A model generated the notes under the pieces. It saw nothing but the letters and a program-made list of their open reading frames with translations, did no database searches and had not been told where the DNA came from. A program made the translations under genes and the position numbers. DNA of 64,000 bases, taken from Nitrospira sp. bin75 (GTDB taxonomy: Bacteria > Nitrospirota > Nitrospiria > Nitrospirales > UBA8639). Within the stretch, counting starts at the first letter, position 1, and each line of letters opens with the position of its first letter. The stretch lies in NCBI GenBank assembly GCA_002238765.1, contig MPMZ01000006.1, positions 1 through 64,000 on the forward strand, written 5' to 3'. Of this stretch, positions 34,219 to 43,346 are shown piece by piece.

Positions 34219-34313
34219 CTAGGAGATGCTACCGAAACATTCCAATCAGGTTCAGCCGGAACCCGTTGAAAGACATGGCATTCACGATGCACGCCGGCGA
34301 CTGGATCTCCTAG
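34219..34313 (-). other. Inverted repeat with long loop between hpnM and dxs
   Basis: Nine-base perfect arms CTAGGAGAT (34219-34227) and ATCTCCTAG (34305-34313) are separated by 77 bases. One arm contains the hpnM stop codon. The loop also contains GCCGG/CCGGC arms and a small GCAT/ATGC hairpin. It may be a structured RNA or a stop region for hpnM; no T-tract is present. Confidence 0.35.
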
Positions 34314-34966
34314 GACTGAGGTCTGGCGGTCTTGATCCGTAATTTCTCAAGAAGACCTTCAACCGACTCGGCCTCAATGATCCGTCCGAATTGGCTTCGA
34401 AAATTCTTGACCAGACTGACGCCGTCCAGGACCACGTCATACACCTGCCAGCCATTCGAACTCTTCAGCATGCGGTAATAGATGGAGAGGGTTGACTTGT
34501 CGGAGGTCACCGCCGTTTGAACCTCGGCAAAATCTCCTTTTCTCCGCTCTTTGAGGTATTCAACCTGTTCACCGGAATAGCCATCAACGTTTCCGGCATA
34601 TGTCTTGGAGAGAAAACGTTGAAAAAGGTGCACGAATTCTTCCCGGTCGGCTTCGCTGGCTTGCTGCCAATGCTTCCCCAAGGTTCTTTTCCCCATTTCC
34701 TGATAGTTGAAACGCTTTCCGATGATGTCTTCGAGGATTTTCACACGCTCCTGGGCTCTATCCGGCGCCTTGAGAGACTCATCACTCAAGATCTCCAAGG
34801 CTTGATCAATGGTCCCTTTCATCGCCTCCGTGGCGGAACCCGGCGACACCTCCGCTGCCAGGAGTGAAAAACATCCAAAAACCGACAACCCAAGAATCAA
34901 TGCACCGATCAGGGTTCGGACTCGTGGCTCAACCGTTCTTGCGATTCCTTGAGGAAACTGAGGCAT
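34310..34966 (-). CDS. hpnM: HpnM/MlaC-type periplasmic lipid-transport protein
   Basis: MlaC/Ttg2D family (PF05494 type): soluble periplasmic carriers of phospholipids or, in HpnM, hopanoid-associated lipids. A signal peptide occupies roughly residues 1-40 of the mature start (TLIGALILGLSVFGCFSLLA, then AEVSPGS). The domain shows ALEILSDESLKAP, KILEDIIGKRFNYQEMGKR, LGKHWQQASEADREEFVHLF and YSGEQVEYLKERRKGDFAEV, which are typical. ATG 34966 is chosen since AAGGA lies seven bases upstream; an ATG at 34972 abuts the same site. No Mla ABC partners are nearby, so the hopanoid neighbourhood (hpnG, shc) makes HpnM the better name. Confidence 0.85.
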   Translation of the reverse strand: MPQFPQGIARTVEPRVRTLIGALILGLSVFGCFSLLAAEVSPGSATEAMKGTIDQALEILSDESLKAPDRAQERVKILEDIIGKRFNYQEMGKRTLGKHWQQASEADREEFVHLFQRFLSKTYAGNVDGYSGEQVEYLKERRKGDFAEVQTAVTSDKSTLSIYYRMLKSSNGWQVYDVVLDGVSLVKNFRSQFGRIIEAESVEGLLEKLRIKTARPQS

Positions 34967-35038
34967 AACCATTTCCTTTCTTGGCAACACACACGGTATT
35001 TCTCAACCCTTACACAAATGAAGGGGTTGATCTATGGT

Positions 35039-35794
35039 TCAGGCTCTCTCGTCCGTTCTCGAGAAGAAGGCTTCAAAAAATTGAGTCAGCCTGGCCGACG
35101 CCACGTTTTTTTGGCGGCGCAGTCGATTCAACCCCGGCCATAGGCCAGGGGTTGTGGCAACGGTCCACACCCCCTGCAAAAACGTACCTGTCCGGCAAAA
35201 CAGATTAAGATCAAGGGGCAAATCTTCCTCTACACGATCTGAAACCGACCGGACCACGAAGAAGGGGATGCCCCGTCGAGCAGCCACCGTCCCGATTGCC
35301 GCACTTTCCATATCCAGACTGCTCGCCTCAAAGGCCCGGCCAAGCGCCTGCTTGTCTCCGGCCAACCACACGATGTGTCCTACCGTGACCAACCGTCCGG
35401 ACAGAACCGTGTTCTCTGATAATTGTGCCGCGTTCCAAGCTTGTAGTCGATACGGGGCACTACACGACATCGTGGCGGACAAACCCGTGATACCCCGGTC
35501 CTGACAGACGACCTGCTCGGGAATCACCAAATCGCCGATTTGTGAGGGAACCAAGGCACCGGCAAATCCTGATGCAATACACACGGTCCAGCGTCTCTTA
35601 TCGAAAGCCGCTTCACACGCGCCCTGTGCCCTCATCCACCCGATACCGGTTTGGATCACGGCCACGAAACAGGACGCATTCGCCCACCAACGCCATTTGA
35701 CGCCATCCATCCTTTCGACACGACTCCCGGGCAACGCACGCGCTACGGCGTTAAACTCCCAAGGGGTCGCGGCGAAGACGGCGATATTCTCCAG
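35039..35794 (-). CDS. hpnG: Hopanoid-associated phosphorylase/nucleosidase HpnG
   Basis: Purine-nucleoside-phosphorylase-like enzyme removing adenine from adenosylhopane to give phosphoribosylhopane. Core motifs include VCIASGFAGALVPSQIGDLV, the SSLDMESAAIGTVAARRG active-site Glu-Ser segment and FFVVRSVSDRVEEDLP. The conserved N-terminal strand ENIAVFAATPWEFNAVARA is encoded upstream of the first ATG/GTG/TTG in this frame (TTG 35734). I therefore propose initiation at CTG 35794, which has GGAG six bases upstream (251 residues). It lies about 50 bases after the shc stop. Confidence 0.82.
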   Translation of the reverse strand: MENIAVFAATPWEFNAVARALPGSRVERMDGVKWRWWANASCFVAVIQTGIGWMRAQGACEAAFDKRRWTVCIASGFAGALVPSQIGDLVIPEQVVCQDRGITGLSATMSCSAPYRLQAWNAAQLSENTVLSGRLVTVGHIVWLAGDKQALGRAFEASSLDMESAAIGTVAARRGIPFFVVRSVSDRVEEDLPLDLNLFCRTGTFLQGVWTVATTPGLWPGLNRLRRQKNVASARLTQFFEAFFSRTDERA

Positions 35795-35844
35795 AAAACG
35801 CTCCGGAATCTGTTGAAGTGAGAACGGACGACGCCAATCAGCGG

Positions 35845-38007
35845 CTATTGCCGTTGCCTGGCCGATTGCGCGATGTGTTGCAACGCTTCGGCTTTCGTTT
35901 CCCCGTGCATCCGGATGTTACGATACATGGCCAGCGCCCACATGGGGAAATATTTGCTGTAGCCATGATAGCGAAGATAGAACACGCGGGGGAAGCCGGT
36001 GCCGGCGTGGAACGGTTCGGCCCAGGTTCCGTCGCCCTGTTGACGGCACAGCAAAAAGTTGATTCCTCGCACGACGCTTAAGGAATCGGACAGCCCCGCG
36101 GTCAATAAGGTCAGGAGAGCCCACGACGTCTGTGAGGGAGTACTTTCGCCTTGTCCGGCCCACGCCCGGTCGGCGTATGACAAGCAGGATTCTCCCCACC
36201 CGCCATCCATATTTTGTTTGGATTCCACCCAGGCGACGGCCCGTCGAATCCACGGAGCGGTCATGTCCTCCCCAATCGCCTGAAGGCCGACGATCACGCA
36301 CCAGGTCCCGTACAAGTAATTGACGCCCCATCGCCCGTACCAACTGCCGTTGGGTTCCTGCTCTCGCCGCAGAAACTCCAGCGCCGGGGACACGGCAGGG
36401 TGGGACCGGTCATATCCCATGGCGCCGAGCATCTCCAGGCACCGGCCCGTGAGGTCGGCCGTGGGAGGATCAAGCAACGCTTCATGATCCGCGAAGGGGA
36501 TCTTGTTGAAAATCAATTGATCGTTATCCCGGTCATAGGCGCCCCACCCGCCGTTGGAGCTTTGCATGGCCAACGCCCATTTCATCCCGCGCTGCACGGC
36601 CTCATCCCGGTCGGCAGGTTGAAGAGGCGAGAGTTTCGCCAAGGCGGTCAGGACGGCGGCCGTATCGTCGACGTCGGGATACAACTCATTTTCAAACTGA
36701 AAATACCATCCGCCGGGCGCGGCTGCGGGAGAAGACACGATCCAATCCCCCACTCTCTGCGTTTGCCGGGAACGCAGCCAGGACGAGGCGTGCGACAGTG
36801 CTTCATCGTCCACGGGAAGGCCTCGTTCGACGAGCGCATTGATGGTTAAGGCCGTGTCCCAAATCGGCGAATGACACGGCTGCAGATGCAGCGTGGACGG
36901 TCCATCGGCTGACGCCGGCGTGTCGATTTCCAGGGCCTCGATTTCCCGAAGAGCCTTTTGAATGAACGGATGCGTCGCAGGATATCCGAGGGCCATCAAG
37001 GCAAAGATCGAATTGGCCATGGCCGGGTATATCGCCCCAAGGCCCCCGTCACCTTGCATGTGATCCAGCAACCAGGCCTCGGCTTTCTTGATCGCTCTGT
37101 TCCGTACACAACGAACCGGAGACTTTTCATAGATCTTGAGAATCCGGTCGACCCAGACAAAAACGTTCCGCCAACTAATGAACTCGGGATCCTTTTGAAA
37201 GGGCGGGGCGTGGCGATAGTTGATTTGATCCCGTGGCGTGCAGAACAACTCTTGGATCCCTTGTTCTGCGGGGATCCGGCACTCCCGTCGCAAGGCAAAA
37301 ATGATCAACAGCGGGATCACGACGGCTCTGGACCAGTACGAGATCGCGTACATGTTAAACGCAAACTTCTTGGGCGCCAGCACGATTTCGGGAGGCATGC
37401 TCGGCAGCCCTCTCCACTCGTATTGCCCGAACAAGGCCAGCGTAATTTTCGTAAACACGTTGGCCGACACGACGCCGCCTCTGGCCATGATGGCTTGCCG
37501 GGCTCGACGCATCCCCGGATCATCCTGGTGGACTCCGGCCAATTTCAAGGCAAAGTAGGCTTTGACCGAGGCACTGACGTCCATGGGGGCTCCGGTGTAG
37601 ATGGGCCACCCGCCGTCTTCGAGTTGCGCGCCTTGCAGATAGCGAATCATTCGGACTTCCCGCTCTTTTTCGACGGCGCCTATATACCGGCGCAACATGA
37701 TATACTCCGAGGTCAACGTCGTATCCGCCTCCAATTCCTGCACCCAATAGCCGTGTTCGGGATGTTGTTGCTCGAGCAGCCACCTCGTGCTCCGCGACAA
37801 GGCTTCTTCCACGGCTTCCGCATGGCCGACGGTGGACGGGGCGGACCGGCCCCGAACGAACTCCGGCCCGGGCGACACGCCCGGGTTGTTCGAGATCAGC
37901 TTGAGGGAAGGGCTGTGCGGTTTCCGATGGCGAGGCTGTGCCTCATGGGGGGCAGAGGGGAAAAAACTCTCAGACAGCCGCCCCAGGAAATTTATGAGGA
38001 GATCCAT
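35845..38007 (-). CDS. shc: Squalene--hopene cyclase
   Basis: Membrane-associated terpenoid cyclase folding squalene into hopene/hopanol (HpnF). Two alpha-alpha barrel domains carry QW repeats (QLEDGGWPIY, QSSNGGWGAY, QNMDGGWGES, QGDGTWAEPF). The catalytic DxDD acid motif appears as YPDVDDTAAVL near residue 445. Length 720, longer than many (about 630-680) owing to a roughly 60-residue hydrophilic N-terminal extension (HEAQPRHRKPHSPSLKLI). It is first in the shc-hpnG-hpnM run. Its own promoter would lie in the 230 bases before it. Confidence 0.96.
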   Translation of the reverse strand: MDLLINFLGRLSESFFPSAPHEAQPRHRKPHSPSLKLISNNPGVSPGPEFVRGRSAPSTVGHAEAVEEALSRSTRWLLEQQHPEHGYWVQELEADTTLTSEYIMLRRYIGAVEKEREVRMIRYLQGAQLEDGGWPIYTGAPMDVSASVKAYFALKLAGVHQDDPGMRRARQAIMARGGVVSANVFTKITLALFGQYEWRGLPSMPPEIVLAPKKFAFNMYAISYWSRAVVIPLLIIFALRRECRIPAEQGIQELFCTPRDQINYRHAPPFQKDPEFISWRNVFVWVDRILKIYEKSPVRCVRNRAIKKAEAWLLDHMQGDGGLGAIYPAMANSIFALMALGYPATHPFIQKALREIEALEIDTPASADGPSTLHLQPCHSPIWDTALTINALVERGLPVDDEALSHASSWLRSRQTQRVGDWIVSSPAAAPGGWYFQFENELYPDVDDTAAVLTALAKLSPLQPADRDEAVQRGMKWALAMQSSNGGWGAYDRDNDQLIFNKIPFADHEALLDPPTADLTGRCLEMLGAMGYDRSHPAVSPALEFLRREQEPNGSWYGRWGVNYLYGTWCVIVGLQAIGEDMTAPWIRRAVAWVESKQNMDGGWGESCLSYADRAWAGQGESTPSQTSWALLTLLTAGLSDSLSVVRGINFLLCRQQGDGTWAEPFHAGTGFPRVFYLRYHGYSKYFPMWALAMYRNIRMHGETKAEALQHIAQSARQRQ

Positions 38008-38240
38008 ATCTAACTATCGACAGGATACGTCGCAAGACGCGTGCAGGTTCAACGACTCGACATGTGGCTCATTCTCCCCCATGAACACGGGGTTGACGGC
38101 TTATAACAGACCCTCTGGAAGAGAGTCAAGGACATTACTATTGCAGACCGAAGGACGAGGGAAGACATTGATGGAACAGCGGCTCCAGATACCGCCGGAC
38201 GGCTCTCCGGGACGCCCTGCGTCAACCGGCGGGAACGACC

Positions 38241-38687
38241 CTACAAGGCCACGTCGTTCGTGACGTTCACCAGCGTCTTGTTCTGATCGATGGTCCACAC
38301 GTCACAGGTCGCATCACCGTCGATGTTGCCGGTTGCCGCGGCCGTAAACCCGGTCGCCGACACGCTGTCCAGGGTCGAAGCCGTGCATCCGGACGGCAGG
38401 GTTCCGGAACTGCTGCTTCCCAACTCATAGTAATACAATCGAGAGGAGCCCATGACGGCAAACCCGATCGCATCGAAATCGTCAACATAGGTATTCTTCT
38501 CGGCAAAATAGGCCAACTCGCTGGTATGAATCGCCACCAGGTTGTTTTTGGCTTCCGATTGTTTGGCCCGGGCTTGATATTTCAGAAAATTCGGAATGGC
38601 AATCACCGCCAAAATGCCGATGATGGCCACGACGATCATCAACTCGGTCAAGCTGAACCCCCGCCGGTTGCAAACGGTATACACCAT
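38241..38687 (-). CDS. pilA: Type IV pilin-like protein (PilA/PilE type)
   Basis: Prepilin with a type III signal: short leader [10 protein letters not shown], cleavage before [20 protein letters not shown], with Glu at mature position 5. The mature globular part of about 135 residues has a C-terminal cysteine pair (SGCTAS..., ATCDVW) that could form the D-loop disulfide. ATG 38687 is chosen (GGAGG nine bases upstream); the frame extends to 38753 but that overlaps the upstream gene end. It could be a major or minor pilin or a type II secretion pseudopilin; no assembly genes are in the window. Confidence 0.85.
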   Translation of the reverse strand: MVYTVCNRRGFSLTELMIVVAIIGILAVIAIPNFLKYQARAKQSEAKNNLVAIHTSELAYFAEKNTYVDDFDAIGFAVMGSSRLYYYELGSSSSGTLPSGCTASTLDSVSATGFTAAATGNIDGDATCDVWTIDQNKTLVNVTNDVAL

Positions 38688-38745
38688 GCGTTCCGTCCTC
38701 CACCATTCCTGCTTTGCTGCGGTCATCACGTCGAGCCTCCGGTGT

Positions 38746-40626
38746 TTACTCAATGAAGGTTGCCCGGGGAAGGGGGGATCCGGGAATGACGGGGTCCGCG
38801 TATTGGCTCACTTGAGCGCCGTCCTTCAACGTTTCCTTTTGCAGATGGGGCGGATTCCCGAAACCCACTTCACGAAATCGTTTGATTAATTTTTCATTGT
38901 GAGGATCCAATTCCAGCGCCCGGAGCCAAGCATCCTTGGCCGCCGTTTGATGCTCCTGCGTCAAATAAATTTCTCCCAAGTGTTCGAAAATGACCGGATC
39001 ATCTTTGACGAGTTCGGCTGCTCGCTGAATTTCTTGAAGCGCTTCAGCCACCCGCCCGATTTTAAACAACGCCCACCCCAAGCTATCCACGTACGCCCCA
39101 TTGTCCGGCTTGAGCGCGACGGCGCGTCGAGTCAATTCCACGGCTTCTTCCCCATTGATGCCTCGATCGGCGTAACTGTAGCCCAGGTAATTGAGCGCGT
39201 CGGCATGATCGGGATTGAGGGCCAGCACCGCTTCCATTTCCCGGACCACGTCGGGGAAGCGGTCGAGTTTGTCATACGCGGCGCCAAGATTGAACCGCAA
39301 GTCTTCATCGTCGGGGTGAAATTCCACTCCCTTTTCAAACGCGGACGACGCTTGTTCAAATTTCTCCGCTTGCAGGTAACTCAATCCCAGTAAAAGATGC
39401 GTCTCCGGATTACCGGGTTTCAGCCCGACCGCCAGTGCCAAATGCCGCGTCGCTTCCTCATAGCGCGTGAGTCGATACAGCAGAATGCCCAGGTGAATAC
39501 GACTGTCGTAAAACGTCGAATCCATATCGATATTGGTCCGATACGCGTCAATCGCCCCTTCAACGTCGTCGTTTTGTTCGTACAACCATCCCAGATAATC
39601 GCGAACCCGAAGCTCGGCGGGATGGGCCCGGACGATCCGTTCCAACTCCGTCACGGCGCGGGCGTAGTCTTTCATCTCGACGTAGACCAGAGCCCTTTGG
39701 ATTTGCACCTTCACGTCCCGGGGGTCATCCGCAATCATCTGGTCCAGTATAGTCAAGGCCTGCTCGTAGTCCTGGTGTTTCACCAAAAGACGGACAAAGT
39801 CCTTACGGAACGTCTCGTCGCGAGACGTGACCGACGACTCGAACTGCCGGTACAGTTGAATCGCTTCCTGAAGATCCCCGTCGGACTCATACAACTTGAG
39901 CAAGGCTTGGTATGCCGGTTCAAACCGGTCGGCCCTTTCGATCGCTTGGCGGTAGGCTTCCTTGGCTTCAGGGCCCTTTCCTTGGTCCTCCAAGGCTTTG
40001 CCCCGGTAGAAATATCCGAAATGAGATTCCGGTGCCTGGGCGATACCTTGGGCGAAGACCGCTTCGGCCTCCCGGGGTCGCTTGAGATTGAGCAGCAAGA
40101 CTCCTTTGTCAAAGTAGGTCTCCCCACGTTCATGGTCCATGTCGATCGCTACGTCATACAACCCTAACGCGCGGTCGAATTGTCCTCCGCCCGCGTAAAT
40201 TTTGGCCATTTCGACCAGCACGGCCGCATCCCGGACTCGACTGGACTGGATTTGATCCAACGTGGCCACGGCTCTTTGCATATTCCCCGACAAAAATTGC
40301 AGGGCGGCCAACCTCACGCGCAGGAAGGCCGACTTCGGGTCGAATTGAAGGGCGGCGCGATACTCCGAGACGGCCTTGGGGACGTCACGCACAAGTTCCG
40401 CCAGATAGCCTTGTAAGAAATGATAATACGCCGGAGCCGTCAGGGGTGGTGCGACGAATTCGGGCCGGGTGCTCGTGTCGGATTCAGGTTCGGGGACTGC
40501 GGCACAAGACACCACCGCCAAGGGAACCAGAAGGAACATGACCAGTACGCGTTCCCGCCATCCACCGGGCAACACGCCCGCTCTTGGAGAAAACCACCGT
40601 CGTCCTGGCTGCATCATGTCCCCCAA
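38746..40626 (-). CDS. TPR-repeat lipoprotein
   Basis: This 626-residue protein has a signal ending in the lipobox LAVVSC (near residue 41), followed by an array of more than a dozen tetratricopeptide repeats covering the rest (for example [60 protein letters not shown]). Such outer-membrane or periplasmic TPR lipoproteins act as scaffolds, for instance PilF-like in pilus assembly. It ends shortly before the pilin gene on the same strand, which suggests but does not prove a pilus-related role. Confidence 0.85.
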   Translation of the reverse strand: MGDMMQPGRRWFSPRAGVLPGGWRERVLVMFLLVPLAVVSCAAVPEPESDTSTRPEFVAPPLTAPAYYHFLQGYLAELVRDVPKAVSEYRAALQFDPKSAFLRVRLAALQFLSGNMQRAVATLDQIQSSRVRDAAVLVEMAKIYAGGGQFDRALGLYDVAIDMDHERGETYFDKGVLLLNLKRPREAEAVFAQGIAQAPESHFGYFYRGKALEDQGKGPEAKEAYRQAIERADRFEPAYQALLKLYESDGDLQEAIQLYRQFESSVTSRDETFRKDFVRLLVKHQDYEQALTILDQMIADDPRDVKVQIQRALVYVEMKDYARAVTELERIVRAHPAELRVRDYLGWLYEQNDDVEGAIDAYRTNIDMDSTFYDSRIHLGILLYRLTRYEEATRHLALAVGLKPGNPETHLLLGLSYLQAEKFEQASSAFEKGVEFHPDDEDLRFNLGAAYDKLDRFPDVVREMEAVLALNPDHADALNYLGYSYADRGINGEEAVELTRRAVALKPDNGAYVDSLGWALFKIGRVAEALQEIQRAAELVKDDPVIFEHLGEIYLTQEHQTAAKDAWLRALELDPHNEKLIKRFREVGFGNPPHLQKETLKDGAQVSQYADPVIPGSPLPRATFIE

Positions 40627-40635
40627 TCCACGGGA

Positions 40636-41982
40636 TCAGGAGTGCTGAGTTTCAAGATCAGCAAATTTCGCATACTGCTCCTGGAAAGTCAGTTGCCGGT
40701 CACCCGTCGGGCCATTGCGATGTTTCCGAATCAAAATATCGGCAATACCCCTTTTTTCCTCCGTGTCCGGATTATAAACCTCCTCACGATAAATGAACAT
40801 CACCACGTCCGCGTCCTGCTCAATGGCCCCGGATTCCCGCAAATCAGAGAGGACGGGCCGTTTATCCGTCCTGTTTTCTACGGCCCGGCTCAACTGGGAA
40901 AGCGCCACCACGGGCATCTCCAATTCCTTGGCCAAGGCCTTTAACGATCGACTGATGTCGGAAATTTCCTGTTGGCGCGATTCGGAATCACTGCGTCCCT
41001 GCATGAGTTGGAGATAATCGATAATCAGGAGATCCAGGCCGTGCTCTGCTTTCAGGCGACGGGCTTTGCCACGCATTTGTTGCACGGTGAGCCCTCCGGA
41101 ATCATCGATGAAGATTTTGGCCCCTTCCAGGCGGTCGGCCGCGGCACAGAGCGCATGCCAATTGTCAGAAGTGAGCTGTCCCGTCCTCAAGGCATGAGAG
41201 TCCAGAAAGGCCTGGGAACTGAGCATCCGAAGGACAAGCTGGGCCTGAGACATTTCCAGGCTGAAAATGCCCACCGTTAAATTCGCGCGAATCGCGGCAT
41301 ATTCGGCCATGCCCAGGGCCAGACTGGTTTTCCCCATACTCGGGCGGCCGGCAATGATAATGAGATCGGACGGCTGCAGCCCGGCTGTCACATCGTCAAT
41401 CACGCGGTACCCGGTGGGCACGCCCGTAATACGTTCTTTGCGACTGAAGAGGCGATCGACAATCTCAATGCTTTCCTTGACGATTTGATGCATCGGGACA
41501 AAAGCCCGGCCCAAACGACCTTGGGCCAGTCGGAAGATCTCCCGTTCCGCATATTCCAGGAGATCTTCCGACTCGCCGAGTCCGTCATACCCTTTCGTCA
41601 CGATTTCAGTGGCGGTTCGGATCAACCCGCGTAACAGGGATTTTTCCCGCACGATCTTGCAGTGGTGTCGGATGTTCGACGCACTGGGAACCGCCTGCAC
41701 CAATTCAGCCACGTACGCCGCCCCGCCCACTTGCTCCAATTGGCCTTTGGTTTTCAGGAGTTCCGTCAGCGTGATCTGATCAACCACTTCATTCCGGTCG
41801 GCCAGTTCGATCATCCCGACAAAAATGGTCCGATGCGCCCCCCGATGAAAGTCTTCTTCGACAATGACCTCGAGCGCCTTGTTGAGCGCGCTGTTTTCCA
41901 GCAGCACCGCCCCGAGGATGGATTGCTCGGCATCGAGGTTCTGAGGAGGCAGACGAAGGTCGGAGACGTCAGACGTGAGCAT
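40636..41982 (-). CDS. dnaB: Replicative DNA helicase DnaB
   Basis: Hexameric 5'-3' helicase at the replication fork. N-terminal domain RLPPQNLDAEQSILGAVLLE. RecA-like C-terminal domain from about residue 180 with Walker A AGRPSMGKTSLALGMA, Walker B LLIIDYLQLM and the arginine-finger region LSQLSRAVENRTDKRPVLSD plus LRESGAIEQDADVVMFIYRE. 448 residues, normal size and no intein. It overlaps hisZ by 14 bases and is followed closely by the TPR gene, so it is embedded in a serC-serA-hisZ-dnaB-TPR-pilin transcription run. Confidence 0.97.
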   Translation of the reverse strand: MLTSDVSDLRLPPQNLDAEQSILGAVLLENSALNKALEVIVEEDFHRGAHRTIFVGMIELADRNEVVDQITLTELLKTKGQLEQVGGAAYVAELVQAVPSASNIRHHCKIVREKSLLRGLIRTATEIVTKGYDGLGESEDLLEYAEREIFRLAQGRLGRAFVPMHQIVKESIEIVDRLFSRKERITGVPTGYRVIDDVTAGLQPSDLIIIAGRPSMGKTSLALGMAEYAAIRANLTVGIFSLEMSQAQLVLRMLSSQAFLDSHALRTGQLTSDNWHALCAAADRLEGAKIFIDDSGGLTVQQMRGKARRLKAEHGLDLLIIDYLQLMQGRSDSESRQQEISDISRSLKALAKELEMPVVALSQLSRAVENRTDKRPVLSDLRESGAIEQDADVVMFIYREEVYNPDTEEKRGIADILIRKHRNGPTGDRQLTFQEQYAKFADLETQHS

Positions 41983-43330
41983 GCGTACCTTTGAGGATCA
42001 GCGGTGGAAGGTCTTGGATGCGGACGGTTCGCGGGGCTCTTGCTTTTTTCGCCATGACCACGGCTTCCCGGCTTGAGACTGAAGGCACGCCCACCATCAC
42101 GACCCAGGACGCGCCGGACGCCCGGAGACGGGCTCGCATCCTTCGGAGCCTGGTCGCATCCCACCGGGGCACGGTTTCCTGACACACCACCAACCCGTGC
42201 GAACGAAGCGACCGGCTCGTTTGAAACGCCTGTCCAAAATGAGAATCAGGCGCGGCCACCAGCACGCTGGGGGTGTCCGAGGCCCATTGTTCCACCCCTC
42301 GCCCGAACGCCAGGAAGACACGATCGATATCCAGGGCAAATCCCGTCGAAGGGAGATCCTGTCCAAATTGGCCGATCAAATGGTTATATCGGCCGCCCCC
42401 GCCCAGTTCACAGCCGACATTGGCGGAAAACACGTCGAACACGACCCCGTCATAGTAATCAAAGCCCCGGAATTCTCCCAGATCCAGGAGCAGATGCTCT
42501 TGGACACCGGCCGCGTCGAGCAGCGCATAGACCTTGGTCAACCGCTCGATGGGGGTCAGCAACCGGGCATTACGACCGGCGACGGTCCTTCCCCATTGCA
42601 ACACTTCTTCCCGCCCGTACCGCCCCGGAGCTTCAAGGATGGGCCTGGCCTGCCTGGGCGACACGCGTTCGGTTTTCAGGATTCGTTCAAGTTTCGGCAG
42701 GTCTTTATGCGCCGCCGCGAACTCCGCTTGCTTGCGCCCCTGTTCCGAGAGTCCCGACTGTGCCAGTAACGCCTGGTAGAAACCGACGTGTCCGAGTGAA
42801 ATTTTAAAATTCGACAGCCCCACGGCCTTCAGGGACTCGATGAGCAAGGTCAGGATTTCGGCATCCATCGACGCATCGTCGGCCCCGATCAGTTCGACCC
42901 CCAACTGAAACACTTCCCGTTCCCGGCCGGCATGTTCGGGCTCATATCGAAACACCGTGGAGCGATAACTCAACCGGAGAGGCAACTGCCGCCCGGCCAT
43001 CCCCATCGCCACAATTTTCGCAATCTGCGCGGTCACGTCGGGACGAAGAACCAGAATGCGGCCGGTTGTCCAATCGGCGACCTTGTAACACTTTTCGAGG
43101 ATATCGGCCGGCAAGCCGGCGGAGAGCACGTCCAGGTATTCAAAGGTCGGCGGGATGATTTCGCGATAGCCCCACCGGGCAAACCCCTCGAACAAGGCGT
43201 GTTCCAAATGTCGGACGCGTTCAGCGGCATCGGGCAACAGGGTCGTCATCCCGATCGGGATAAGGGAACGGGGCGTTGTCCCTGAAGAAACCGTGTGGCG
43301 CTCCGATCGTGGTTGGAGACGGCGAGCCAT
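41969..43330 (-). CDS. hisZ: ATP phosphoribosyltransferase regulatory subunit HisZ
   Basis: HisRS-like non-catalytic partner of the short HisG, needed for the first step of histidine synthesis. It shows the class II synthetase core (LLPDAAERVRHLEHALFEGF, GYREIIPPTFEY, LRPDVTAQIAKIVA, GGGGRYNHLIGQFG) but has no anticodon-binding domain of a true HisRS; the C-terminal tail is HisZ-like. The frame upstream to 43372 overlaps serA. I prefer ATG 43330 (MARRLQPRS, 453 residues), though no good Shine-Dalgarno is visible. It directly follows serA. Confidence 0.85.
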   Translation of the reverse strand: MARRLQPRSERHTVSSGTTPRSLIPIGMTTLLPDAAERVRHLEHALFEGFARWGYREIIPPTFEYLDVLSAGLPADILEKCYKVADWTTGRILVLRPDVTAQIAKIVAMGMAGRQLPLRLSYRSTVFRYEPEHAGREREVFQLGVELIGADDASMDAEILTLLIESLKAVGLSNFKISLGHVGFYQALLAQSGLSEQGRKQAEFAAAHKDLPKLERILKTERVSPRQARPILEAPGRYGREEVLQWGRTVAGRNARLLTPIERLTKVYALLDAAGVQEHLLLDLGEFRGFDYYDGVVFDVFSANVGCELGGGGRYNHLIGQFGQDLPSTGFALDIDRVFLAFGRGVEQWASDTPSVLVAAPDSHFGQAFQTSRSLRSHGLVVCQETVPRWDATRLRRMRARLRASGASWVVMVGVPSVSSREAVVMAKKARAPRTVRIQDLPPLILKGTHAHV

Positions 43331-43346
43331 CGGAAAGAGTGAACCG

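Noticed and set aside
34219-34313. TPP riboswitch upstream of dxs
   Set aside because: A GAACCTGAT-like piece is present, but the CTGAGA core is absent and a promoter seems to lie downstream of it, so the call is not supported.
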